Source: Ruegeria spongiae (GTDB taxonomy: Bacteria; Pseudomonadota; Alphaproteobacteria; Rhodobacterales; Rhodobacteraceae). From it: a stretch of DNA of 37,617 bases. Positions 14,697 through 22,100 of the stretch are shown one piece after another. The DNA lies in NCBI RefSeq assembly GCF_023502395.1, contig NZ_JAMFMB010000034.1, forward strand, positions 1-37,617. Reading direction: 5' to 3'. The translations under genes and the position numbers were made by a program. Every line of letters begins with the position of its first letter. Within the stretch, counting starts at the first letter, position 1. The notes under the pieces are model-generated. The model worked only from the letters and a program-made list of their open reading frames with translations. It was not told where the DNA came from and did no database searches.

Positions 14697-15219
14697 ATCG
14701 GATCCGTCGAAAGTGAGGTCATGCTTAAGGATCGCGGTGAAGCCAATGGTGCAGAATCAACGTTCAGCTCTGTGTGTGGTTTGTTATGTTCGCGCATTCT
14801 TGCCTTATAGAACCTCAAATTAGGCTTAAGTTTTTCGGTTATTGGCCCATCACTCCGGGGTACACCCAATCCGGATGGCTCAACTCAGACAATAATTCAC
14901 TACGGATCAATGGTCTAATGAAACAAAGCAATTATTGCTGGCAACTAGCAACCCTAAGCGCGGTGCAATCTGTATGTATCTTGGCGGAGGCTCAACCAAT
15001 TGATTGGGACTTTGCAAGATAATAAGTACTGCACCGCCGATCAAACCAACCTCGTGAAACAAGCTCACGGCAAACTTCCGCTTTCTGCTAAGCTGAGTTG
15101 TTCTTTTCGCGCTCGCAGCGAATGGCTGGAATACCGCCGATCCTGCCAAAACACAATGTGTTGCGAACTAGGACAGCGATGGATTACGGTCCCTACCCTC
15201 CCAGTGCTTTGCGCTTCCA
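14697..15219. other. Promoter-side intergenic region of the GTPase operon
   Basis: About 520 bases without a supported gene. They should hold the promoter of the seven-gene operon (leftward). The part near 14800-15010 is visibly AT-rich. A 13-bp palindrome AGCAATTATTGCT lies at 14927-14939 and could be an operator, though such AT-rich symmetry also arises by chance. A short intergenic repeat lies at 15115-15132. I could not fix -35/-10 elements with confidence, and only a weak ribosome site precedes the ATG at 14696. Confidence 0.45.
15115..15132 (-). repeat. Short intergenic repeat, copy B
   Basis: The plus strand here reads GCAGCGAATGGCTGGAAT, the near reverse complement of 854-871. See the entry at 854 for the comparison. 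Confidence 0.35.
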
Positions 15220-16446
15220 TCATGCCGGGGCCCACAGGCAGGAAAGTGGTGCGGCAAACATGTTGTCTGCGAATGGGACAACCTGATCGTGGTCATAAAG
15301 AACGAGCCCCTGGATAAACTTGTCGCCACAGGCCTCTGCCAATTTGCGCATCCCGGAAAAGTCGCCGGAGGTCACCGTTGCAGACGCCTTCACCTCGATC
15401 CCGACAATCTCGCCGCGTCTGTTCTCCAGAACGATATCTACCTCGTCTTTGTCCTTGTCTCGGAAATGCGAAAACGTGCACCTTTGATTGCTCCAGGTAG
15501 CAATTTTGCGCAATTCGCTGAACACAAATGTCTCGAGGATCGACCCGAAGGGCGTCTTGTCTCTTTTCACAGTATCCGGAGTGATGTTGCGCATGGCAGC
15601 AAGAAGCCCCGCATCCAGAAAGTGCAGCTTGGGGGATTTGGTGAGCCGCTTCAGACGATTTGTGAACCACGGTTGCAGGCTGTGCACCAGAAAGAGGCTT
15701 TCGAACACACGCACATATTTCTGGGTGGTCACATGGTTCAGGCCGATGGCTGCACCGATACCTGAATAGTTGACCAACTGACCGGAATGCTCGGCAAGGA
15801 CCGCCAGAAGCTTCGGCATGATGGCGAGTTGTTCGATCTGAGCGACGTCGCGGACGTCACGCTGGACAATTGCGTCGAGATAGTCGTGATACCAATCCTG
15901 CTTTCGCCCCCATCGCTTTCGCCCAAGTGCTTCCGGGTACCCCCCGGACAGAACGGTTTCAATGAGGCTGTCCCCGATGATCATGTTGTTGGCGACAGGG
16001 TCCTTTCCCGCAAAGGCACGGTCGATGAAACTCGATTTCTCTGCAAGGATTTCTGCCTGGCTGAGAGGAAGGAGGCGAACAATCTCCATGCGCCCGGCAA
16101 GGGAGTCCGCCACCCTTGGAATGGTCATAAGATTGGCAGAACCGGTGAGCAGGAACCGCCCTGCCCTTTTGTCATCATCCACCGTTTTCTTGATTGCGAG
16201 AAGCAGGTCTGGTGCGCGCTGGATCTCGTCAATCACCGCCCGATCCAGCCCGCGAACAAAACCGACCGGGTCGGTGACGGCGGATTGCAGGACAGTTGCA
16301 TCGTCCAATGTCAGGAAGGAAACCTTGTCAGAGGCGATGTCCGTTGCCAGTGTTGTCTTGCCGGACTGCCGTGGGCCCGAGATCAGAACAACACGCGTAT
16401 CCGACAGTGCTTCCTCTATTCTTGTCTGTGCAAATCTTGGGTACAT
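15220..16446 (-). CDS. AAA-type ATPase with DUF4143 domain
   Basis: A 408-residue ATPase of the AAA_14/DUF4143 group. Walker A GPRQSGKTT is at residues 24-32, Walker B VIDEIQ at 71-76 and the sensor TGS at 101-103. The C-terminal half is DUF4143-like and includes a PD-(D/E)XK-like core (DEVDIVLE ... IEVKAS, roughly 320-350), which in this family suggests a nuclease-type fold. Proteins like this are abundant in accessory DNA, often single-gene, and their role is not settled (toxin-antitoxin or defence roles have been proposed). It is separated from the GTPase operon by about 520 nt and so is probably an independent unit. Three to four 22-bp direct repeats lie just upstream (16466-16543) and may regulate it. 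Confidence 0.88.
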   Translation of the reverse strand: MYPRFAQTRIEEALSDTRVVLISGPRQSGKTTLATDIASDKVSFLTLDDATVLQSAVTDPVGFVRGLDRAVIDEIQRAPDLLLAIKKTVDDDKRAGRFLLTGSANLMTIPRVADSLAGRMEIVRLLPLSQAEILAEKSSFIDRAFAGKDPVANNMIIGDSLIETVLSGGYPEALGRKRWGRKQDWYHDYLDAIVQRDVRDVAQIEQLAIMPKLLAVLAEHSGQLVNYSGIGAAIGLNHVTTQKYVRVFESLFLVHSLQPWFTNRLKRLTKSPKLHFLDAGLLAAMRNITPDTVKRDKTPFGSILETFVFSELRKIATWSNQRCTFSHFRDKDKDEVDIVLENRRGEIVGIEVKASATVTSGDFSGMRKLAEACGDKFIQGLVLYDHDQVVPFADNMFAAPLSCLWAPA

Positions 16447-16465
16447 GTTAACACTGCCTTGCCTT

Positions 16466-16543
16466 GACCAATTGAAATTACAGGCCCGACCAATTGAAAG
16501 TCAATGCCCGACCAATTGAAATTCTAAGCGCGTAGGATTGAAA
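16466..16543. repeat. 22-bp-period direct repeats upstream of the DUF4143 ATPase
   Basis: The 12-mer GACCAATTGAAA occurs at 16466, 16488 and 16510, exactly 22 bp apart, and a degenerate fourth copy keeping ATTGAAA follows in phase at 16532. The unit contains the palindrome CAATTG, and part of the spacer (ending GCCC) is also shared between the first two copies. The array starts 20 bp before the start codon of the ATPase gene. Two helical turns per unit would place a bound protein on one face of the DNA, which suits an operator array for autoregulation. Plasmid-type iterons near a former repC are an alternative. Confidence 0.7.
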
Positions 16544-16629
16544 GCACCGGTTGTCATTTGAGCGTCTTGGCAAACCTGCAATTGTCATGGATTCTCACAA
16601 TGTTCTGGGAGAGACCCCTGGGCATAGAT

Positions 16630-17063
16630 CTATGATGCCAGCAGAGTTGTTGGGTTCATGTCACCGCTCTGGATTCTTGCCAACAATGTAATCATGTAAG
16701 CCGCATGAGAGTGTATTTTCTCCGCGCGTTGAAAGATGTAGCCCAAAACTATGAAGCGAATAGCCGGGCCGTGAGCCGATTTCATAGTATACCAGGTTTG
16801 GCCAAGTCGTAGATACTGGGCGATATCATCCATAAGTCGATCACAGTGAGCTTGATCTTTTGCGAAGCGTAGTTCCGAGCACAACCGTGGAAAACTGCGC
16901 TCCATTTGGTCTGGGGATACTTGAATCTGAGAAAGTTCGTCTTTCTTAACTTTCGGATTCAAAGAGTCCTCTTTGTGCCCCTCAATTTCACTGTCACTGC
17001 CCCTTAAATTTTCTGTATCTGCCTGTGTTATCTCGGAGATTTCTCCAGAGATTTCCGCCAGCA
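16630..17063 (-). pseudogene. repC: Truncated repC (C-terminal third of plasmid replication initiator)
   Basis: The last ~144 codons read LLAEISGEISEITQAD, a polar linker, then LRLGQTWYTMKSAHG, IFQRAEKIHSHAAYM and GDMNPTTLL before TAG. This follows the pattern of RepC C-termini (LGIs..aW, then ILQRAE.I.S.GGYLR, then G.F..gPmlm). The gene is cut at 17063/17064 exactly where the left inverted repeat of the Tn3-family transposon begins, so the N-terminal ~250 residues are missing. The frame happens to stay open into the transposon as far as 17217, but that part is transposon sequence. The sequence beyond the other end of the transposon shows no RepC N-terminus. The fragment is not expected to be functional. 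Confidence 0.75.
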
Positions 17064-17107
17064 GGGGTCGATTCCGGCTGAGTGCAGAATAGGGCGTTAA
17101 GCCCGGA
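17064..17107 (+). repeat. Tn3-family left terminal inverted repeat
   Basis: Begins GGGGTCGATTCCGGCTGAGT and continues through TTAAGCCCGGA. It is identical to the reverse complement of 21583-21626 except for T versus G at the ninth base. The GGGG start is typical of Tn3-family ends. Confidence 0.93.
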
Positions 17108-17125
17108 GCCCGATATTGCCGCCGC

Positions 17126-17905
17126 CTATGTGATCGCTTTCTCGACCAAACGATAGAATTCATCTTTGGCGTATATCTCTTGCCAGGGCTTGTGTCCGCA
17201 CCGTTTGATTTCAACAAATTCAGCAGAAGGAAGTGCTGCCTGTAATGGCAAACTCACACCTTCTGAGGGTCTTGGGTCGTAGTCACCATGGATTGCCAGG
17301 ACAGGACATCGGATGGTGGAAATAGCTTCCAGAAGCGAGCCGTTTTTGCGCATGCCATCTGCTTCAGTCCACACCGCCCTGTGTATCTCTTCGTCAAAAA
17401 CAACGTTGGGCGGCGGGGACGTGTCTCGTGAGTAGGTGTCCGCCACATCGCTGAGTTCAATGAAGCGAGCGACGTCTATGGGACTCCAGGCCATGGGGCG
17501 CAAAGCCAGCAATTCGGCTTGCTCCTGATCTGACAGGCGCGCTTTTTTTGTGGTTCGGATTGCTTCAGCGTAACGTGCTTCGAGCGGTCCACTTCCGACA
17601 AGGATGAGCGAGCGGACCAAATCATCATGTTGCGCAGCAAGCAAACATCCGAGCCAGGCCCCCCATGACCAACCGATGACAACCACTGGGGGCTCACAAT
17701 ATTGCTCTATTTGCGATCTGAGTTCATCAACCTGTCCCCCCACAGATTGGCCGGTCTGGAAAGGTTCAAGAACATCATAGCCCATGTATCCGAGTTCACG
17801 CGCAAACGGTTCTGCCTCTCCGGCACCGCCAGGCCCACCGTGAAGCACGACAACGCGAGATAGAGTTTTGCCGTATTGGCGAACATCTTGCAGAAACTTG
17901 GTCAT
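17126..17905 (-). CDS. Alpha/beta hydrolase (passenger gene of the transposon)
   Basis: A 259-residue alpha/beta-fold hydrolase. The oxyanion-type motif HGGPGG is at residues 22-27, the nucleophile elbow G78-W-S80-W-G82, the acid probably D210 in HGDYD, and the base H238 in CGHKPW, giving a complete triad. HGGPGG is frequent in proline-iminopeptidase-like and related hydrolases; the true substrate is not evident. No signal peptide. The gene lies entirely within the transposon: its stop is 18 bp inside the left inverted repeat and its start is 79 bp from the tnpA stop, so it may be transcribed by read-through from tnpA. As a passenger gene it may detoxify an ester, amide or lactone, which is inference. 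Confidence 0.85.
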   Translation of the reverse strand: MTKFLQDVRQYGKTLSRVVVLHGGPGGAGEAEPFARELGYMGYDVLEPFQTGQSVGGQVDELRSQIEQYCEPPVVVIGWSWGAWLGCLLAAQHDDLVRSLILVGSGPLEARYAEAIRTTKKARLSDQEQAELLALRPMAWSPIDVARFIELSDVADTYSRDTSPPPNVVFDEEIHRAVWTEADGMRKNGSLLEAISTIRCPVLAIHGDYDPRPSEGVSLPLQAALPSAEFVEIKRCGHKPWQEIYAKDEFYRLVEKAIT

Positions 17906-17984
17906 TTGTGATCGTCACCTGCATTGTAAAGCCTTGTCAAATCGAAGGGTCGAAGGATGTCGGGAACTGTCGCCGTATGGGATT

Positions 17985-20885
17985 TCACAGTTTTCCCGCC
18001 TTCATTTTCCGCCACCTGTATTCCCCAGTAAGGATAATATGCGCCCATCCAAGGGGCGAGATATGCGCGAGTAGATAGGCTGGCGTATCCAACCCGGCCT
18101 TTCTTCGCTCGGCGACTGCGACGCCGAGCTGTTTCGTGTTCCAATAAATTATGATGGCTGTGAGCAAATTCAGTCCGGCAATACGGAAGTGCTGACCTTC
18201 AGTGGTGCGGTCGCGGATTTCTCCTTGTCGCCCGATCCGTAGGGCGTTTTTCAAAGCATGGTGCGCTTCACCCTTATTGAGCCCGATCTGGGCACGGCGT
18301 TGCATATCGGTATCGAGCAGCCATTCGATGATGAACAATGTCCGCTCAACGCGCCCGATCTCCCGAAGAGCAACGGCCAGATCATGTTGCCGTGGCCGTG
18401 CCGCAAGTTTCTTCAGGAGGTGGCTGGGCTGCATCCTGCCAGAGAGCATCGTCGCAATGCAGCGCAGAACATCCGGCCAGTTGGCGATGATCGTATTGTC
18501 CCGGATTTTGTCACCCACCAAGCCCCTCAGTTCAGTTGGAACACTGCGCCGATCAAAGACATGCAGCCGTTTGGACGGCAAATCCCTGATGCGCGGGATG
18601 AACAGATAGCCAAGCAGCGAAGTAGCGGCAAATACGAGATCGGTGAAGCCGCCTGTATCGGCATATTGTTCTTTGATCCGTTTGCCCGTTGGGTTCATCA
18701 GCAACCCATCCAGAATATATGGGGCTTCGTTTACTGTGGCGGGGATGACCTGCGTGGCAAAGGGACCATATTGATCTGACACGTGGGTATAGGCTTTCAG
18801 TCCGGGTTCATGGCCGTATTTAGCATTGATCAGATTCATCGCTTCACCCTGTCGCGTGGTCGGGAAGAATTGCCCGTCACTGGAGGCCGTCTGGCCAGAG
18901 CCCCAATACTTCGCCATTGGCAACTGGGCCTGCGCCTCAATCACCATGGTCAGTGCCCGATTGATGGCGTCACTTTCAACATGCCAGTTTGAGAGCCGCG
19001 CCAACTGGGTAAAACTATGCGTGCTGCTTGCCCCGGCCATCTTGCTCAGCCCGAGATTCAGGCCTTCTGCCAGAATGACGTTCAGCAACCCAAGCTTGTC
19101 TTTGCATGGTACACCGGTGCGCAGATGGGTGAACGCGTCGGTCAACCCGGTATCATTATCCACATCCGTGAGGATATCCGTGATCCTGACTTCCGGCAGA
19201 CGGCGGTAAAGATCTAGGATGAGGCTATCAGCTTCGGCAGGAACATCCGCTTCAAGTCGGTCGACGCGCAACCGACCATCCTCGATGGCACCGCCGGGAA
19301 GGGTTCCGGTTTTGACCGCCATCGCAAGTCGGTGCAACCCGTCTTCCAGACGTTGTTTACGATCTGCTATCCAGACTTCCGGTTCCAATGGCATCGACAA
19401 GCCCATGGTCTGCGCGGCCTCGACCGGAACCAAAGCCTGTTTCATATCAGAATAGCGGCGGGAATGGGAAAGCCAGACGTCTCCAGATCTGAAGGCTTCA
19501 CGCAGATGGAACAACACCGTAACAACCCAGAGGCGGTCTCGATTGGTTTCTGGATTCCGCAATTGACTTCGCCATCTCGACTGTGGCTGAAGAAAGGGCG
19601 CAGAGCGACTCGGAATATCGCGTTTGTCACGGATCACATCGGTCGCCGCCAGCAGAGGCTCAGCCACACTGGCTCCCGTTATGTCCAACGCTTCCAGCAT
19701 TCGTGGGGCATAGAGCTTGAAGCGATGATATCCCTGCTCGACATAGGCCAGCGCATCCGCCTTGACAGTCTTACCGAGTGCCCCGGCTGTCACGACGAGG
19801 TTTTCCAGAACATCCCAGCCACAGGAAGCATCCACGGCACCGGCGACAGCCACCTCATCGCCTTTGGCCAGCAACAATGTCGTGCCCAACGTCTCGAACC
19901 CGGCCAGGGTTGCTGCGATCTCCGCTTGCGCCGCGGCAACACGAGCATCGCAAATCTTCTTTGCCTCTCGCCAGATTGACCCCACGATCCGGTCATGCGT
20001 TTCGACTACAGTGTCTGCGATAGCGGCCGACCATTCCACAACACAGGTGGCGAGGATGGCCAATCGGCGATCACTGGTGATGTCCCGGAGTCCGTCCGTA
20101 AAATAGCGCTCCCCCTGACGGCGCAATTGCGCAACCCGATGCGCAGGAACATCGTCCAGGATTGTTGGTGATAACGCGAGCCGTTGTAAAAATTCCAACC
20201 GGTCGAGCTGACGATTGATATCAGCAGAGTTCTTGCCCACCTCGAACTGCCGCAGCCAGATGAAGCGACTGACCCGACCATCCACCTCTTCGCTTAGCAA
20301 ACTATCGAGTTGACCGCGCATGTTTGCGTCGAGATGAGCCGCAATGCGAGCCTCTACCCTGCGTTCGGCTGCAACCAACGCATCGGCACAGCGACGTTCA
20401 ATGACCGAAATACCCGGCAGAACGATTTGCCGATTGCGGCATTCTTCTACGAACCCATGTACCAAAACCTCGCTGGTTTGCGCCGCCTCAGCATTCTGTT
20501 CCAGCCAGGTTCGCATTTTCTTGGCGCGTTTACCGGAAAACATCTTGTACCCGTACATCTTGCGCAAAGCTTCCAGATGTTCCCGGCGAGTCTTCTCTCG
20601 CGTGGCATAGGGCAGGAGGTGATCTGGCTTTAGCCCGAGTTGCGCGGCCACAAAACGGGACACAGGTTCCGGGATCACCTCACCAGCTTTGAGCAGGCGG
20701 CCTGGATACCGAAGGGCACAAAGCTGGAGCGCAAAGCCAATCTGGTTTTCCGGTCTACGTCGCGTGCGGATGTTCTCAATGTCTTCGTCATCCAGAGTGT
20801 AATGCCGAAGCAACGCCATCTCGTCAGTTGGAAGATCAAAAAGCGCCGCGCGTTGTCGCGCGGTCAGAACCGCTCGGTGTGCCAT
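17985..20885 (-). CDS. tnpA: Tn3-family transposase TnpA
   Basis: A full-length 966-residue Tn3-type transposase (family range about 950-1000). The N-terminal part is DUF4158-like (TARQRAALFDLPTDE, LRHYTLDDEDIENIRTRRR). The C-terminal catalytic part shows the expected acidic residues in context: first Asp in SSDGQFF, second in YADTGGFTD, Glu in the late helix near KGEAHHALKNALR or IRDRTTEGQ. It cuts at the inverted repeats and makes a cointegrate by replicative transposition, which TnpR then resolves. No frameshift is seen, so the element may be active. A shorter homologue remains as a remnant near 5.1-5.4 kb. Confidence 0.95.
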   Translation of the reverse strand: MAHRAVLTARQRAALFDLPTDEMALLRHYTLDDEDIENIRTRRRPENQIGFALQLCALRYPGRLLKAGEVIPEPVSRFVAAQLGLKPDHLLPYATREKTRREHLEALRKMYGYKMFSGKRAKKMRTWLEQNAEAAQTSEVLVHGFVEECRNRQIVLPGISVIERRCADALVAAERRVEARIAAHLDANMRGQLDSLLSEEVDGRVSRFIWLRQFEVGKNSADINRQLDRLEFLQRLALSPTILDDVPAHRVAQLRRQGERYFTDGLRDITSDRRLAILATCVVEWSAAIADTVVETHDRIVGSIWREAKKICDARVAAAQAEIAATLAGFETLGTTLLLAKGDEVAVAGAVDASCGWDVLENLVVTAGALGKTVKADALAYVEQGYHRFKLYAPRMLEALDITGASVAEPLLAATDVIRDKRDIPSRSAPFLQPQSRWRSQLRNPETNRDRLWVVTVLFHLREAFRSGDVWLSHSRRYSDMKQALVPVEAAQTMGLSMPLEPEVWIADRKQRLEDGLHRLAMAVKTGTLPGGAIEDGRLRVDRLEADVPAEADSLILDLYRRLPEVRITDILTDVDNDTGLTDAFTHLRTGVPCKDKLGLLNVILAEGLNLGLSKMAGASSTHSFTQLARLSNWHVESDAINRALTMVIEAQAQLPMAKYWGSGQTASSDGQFFPTTRQGEAMNLINAKYGHEPGLKAYTHVSDQYGPFATQVIPATVNEAPYILDGLLMNPTGKRIKEQYADTGGFTDLVFAATSLLGYLFIPRIRDLPSKRLHVFDRRSVPTELRGLVGDKIRDNTIIANWPDVLRCIATMLSGRMQPSHLLKKLAARPRQHDLAVALREIGRVERTLFIIEWLLDTDMQRRAQIGLNKGEAHHALKNALRIGRQGEIRDRTTEGQHFRIAGLNLLTAIIIYWNTKQLGVAVAERRKAGLDTPAYLLAHISPLGWAHIILTGEYRWRKMKAGKL

Positions 20886-21010
20886 CGGGTTGTTCTTTCT
20901 TTATGAAATGAGGTCTTTGAAAGTAGACATATTGAGACCACCCGCTTGCCATGTCTTTTTCAATGTCTCAATATGATGGTCGCAAAAACCCTTAATCTAT
21001 TCGAGACCCC
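20886..21010. promoter_or_regulatory. Resolution site (res) and divergent promoter region
   Basis: The 125-bp space between divergent tnpA and tnpR is where res lies in this subgroup. It contains a perfect 11-bp inverted repeat, CATATTGAGAC at 20928-20938 and GTCTCAATATG at 20965-20975, that probably marks resolvase-binding half-sites, plus AT-rich stretches suited to the two promoters. TnpR binding here would also repress both genes. Subsite boundaries cannot be fixed by eye. Confidence 0.7.
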
Positions 21011-21562
21011 ATGGCCAAAGTCGGATATGCCCGTGTCAGTTCAGTCGGACAATCTCTGGACGTGCAGCGGGAAAAGCTGAGCGAATGCGACAAGTTGTTT
21101 GAAGAAAAGCGTAGCGGCACCACCAACGCCCGTCCTCAGTTGAAGGAATGCCTGAGCTACGTTCGTGACGGCGACCAGCTGATCGTGACCCGCATCGACC
21201 GCCTCGCCCGATCCACGTTACACCTCTGCCAAATCGCGGAGACCCTGCGCGAGAAAGGGGTCGATCTTATCGTTCTCGATCAGAACATCGACACGTCAGA
21301 CGCAACTGGTCGCCTGTTGTTCAACATGCTTGGAGCCATCGGCCAGTTCGAGACTGAAATTCGGGCCGAGCGGCAAATGGACGGGATTAAGAAGGCCAAA
21401 GACCGAGGTGTTCAGTTCGGCAAGCAGCCTGCGCTTACCGATGATCAGATCGTAGAACTGCGCGACAAACGCAAACAGGGCAATCTGATCAAAGACCTAA
21501 TGGCTGAATACAGCCTCTCAAAGGCCACAATCTACCGTTATCTCAGTAAAAACCAAGCCTGA
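21011..21562 (+). CDS. tnpR: Serine resolvase TnpR
   Basis: A 183-residue serine recombinase of the Tn3 resolvase type. The catalytic Ser is S10 in YARVSS, followed by GQSLDVQ, and the later Arg-containing motif TRIDRLARS is present, as is GAIGQFETEIRAERQ. The C-terminal helix-turn-helix is seen in LIKDLMAEYSLSKATIYRYL. It resolves cointegrates by recombination at res. ATG at 21011 follows the res region; the stop is 20 bp before the right inverted repeat. Confidence 0.95.
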   Translation: MAKVGYARVSSVGQSLDVQREKLSECDKLFEEKRSGTTNARPQLKECLSYVRDGDQLIVTRIDRLARSTLHLCQIAETLREKGVDLIVLDQNIDTSDATGRLLFNMLGAIGQFETEIRAERQMDGIKKAKDRGVQFGKQPALTDDQIVELRDKRKQGNLIKDLMAEYSLSKATIYRYLSKNQA

Positions 21563-21582
21563 GTGCAATTACAGAAGCCCGA

Positions 21583-21626
21583 TCCGGGCTTAACGCCCTA
21601 TTCTGCACTCAGCCGGACTCGACCCC
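21583..21626 (-). repeat. Tn3-family right terminal inverted repeat
   Basis: The reverse complement begins GGGGTCGAGTCCGGCTGAGT and matches 17064-17107 with one mismatch. It marks the right end of the transposon. Confidence 0.93.
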
Positions 21627-21701
21627 AACTTAGCGACCGCGAACGTCCGATTCGGTAACATTTACCGCGTGGCAGCGGTCGGCCTGCCGCAAACGCGAAG
21701 A

Positions 21702-21750
21702 GATGCTGCGTCAGCAATAGCCGCAGGTGCGCAAGGCCGATTTGTCCCGC
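21702..21750 (-). repeat. Diverged intergenic repeat, copy 2
   Basis: The reverse complement shares GCGGGACAAA and CTATTGCTGACGCAG with 931-980 in the same order. It lies 75 bp outside the right end of the Tn3 transposon. Confidence 0.45.
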
Positions 21751-22066
21751 AACTTACCTGTTCAAGCGCTGCGCAGCGAGGGTCCGCCGCTTTTACTCGT
21801 TCTTCGATCGTTCTGAATTTTGGCCACTTTCGCGCGTTCGGGCCATTTAGGCCAATTCGCCGCAACCTGAAGCTCTTTTCCGAGCGTGGGCTGGTGTGCG
21901 AAGTCACAGGGCAGGATCGCTACAGATTCTGGACCGTGGCGGTGTGAAGGAGGCGGTTCTGTTGGATTATCGCAAATTTAATCAGTGCAGTCATTGAGCG
22001 CTCTGAATCAATCCCGCTTCTGACGTGCATTGCCATTTTGAGATTGACTCAGGTCTAGTTTCGTAT

Positions 22067-22087
22067 TTAGTTCGGTTATAGAACGAA
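22067..22087. promoter_or_regulatory. Putative operator in front of the ROK regulator gene
   Basis: Interrupted inverted repeat TTAGTTC-N7-GAACGAA (six of seven positions symmetric) that ends 14 bp before the ATG of the ROK gene. ROK regulators often bind AT-rich dyads near their own promoter, so autoregulation and control of the transporter operon are plausible. No second copy was found. Confidence 0.4.
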
Positions 22088-22100
22088 TTAAAGAGATGCT

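Larger units (their letters stand above)
17064..21626. mobile_element. Complete Tn3-family transposon with alpha/beta-hydrolase passenger
   Basis: A 4563-bp element bounded by 44-bp inverted repeats that begin GGGGTCGA (one mismatch between them). Inside, from left: an alpha/beta hydrolase (minus), full-length TnpA (minus), a res-like region, and TnpR serine resolvase (plus, divergent). This is the standard layout of the Tn3 family. The flanking pentanucleotides differ (CAGCA on the left, AACTT on the right), so there is no 5-bp target duplication; this suggests recombination or deletion with another copy after insertion. The left end cuts repC. Confidence 0.92.
21627..22100. other. Intergenic region between the transposon and the ROK operon
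   Basis: About 475 bases without a supported gene. An open frame at 21669-21947 exists but has no recognisable product and overlaps a dispersed repeat (21702-21750). The DNA adjoining the transposon end shows no repC sequence, so it does not continue the gene cut at the left end. The last ~60 bases are AT-rich and carry the putative ROK operator at 22067-22087; -35 and -10 boxes could not be fixed. Confidence 0.5.

Noticed and set aside
16466-16543. CRISPR array
   Set aside because: The repeats are only 12 bp with 10-bp spacers and three to four copies; this is far below CRISPR repeat and spacer lengths, and no cas gene is present.
16630-17217. Intact 195-residue gene product
   Set aside because: The first ~51 codons lie within the transposon's inverted repeat and the end of the hydrolase gene; only the part from 17063 leftwards belongs to repC.
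19332-19979. Plus-strand frame of 215 codons inside tnpA
   Set aside because: It is antisense to a full-length, clearly recognised transposase.
17059-21631. 5-bp target duplication around the Tn3 transposon
   Set aside because: The flanking pentamers are CAGCA and AACTT, which do not match.
21669-21947. Possible small gene beyond the right transposon end
   Set aside because: No ribosome site or recognisable product, and it overlaps the dispersed repeat at 21702-21750.
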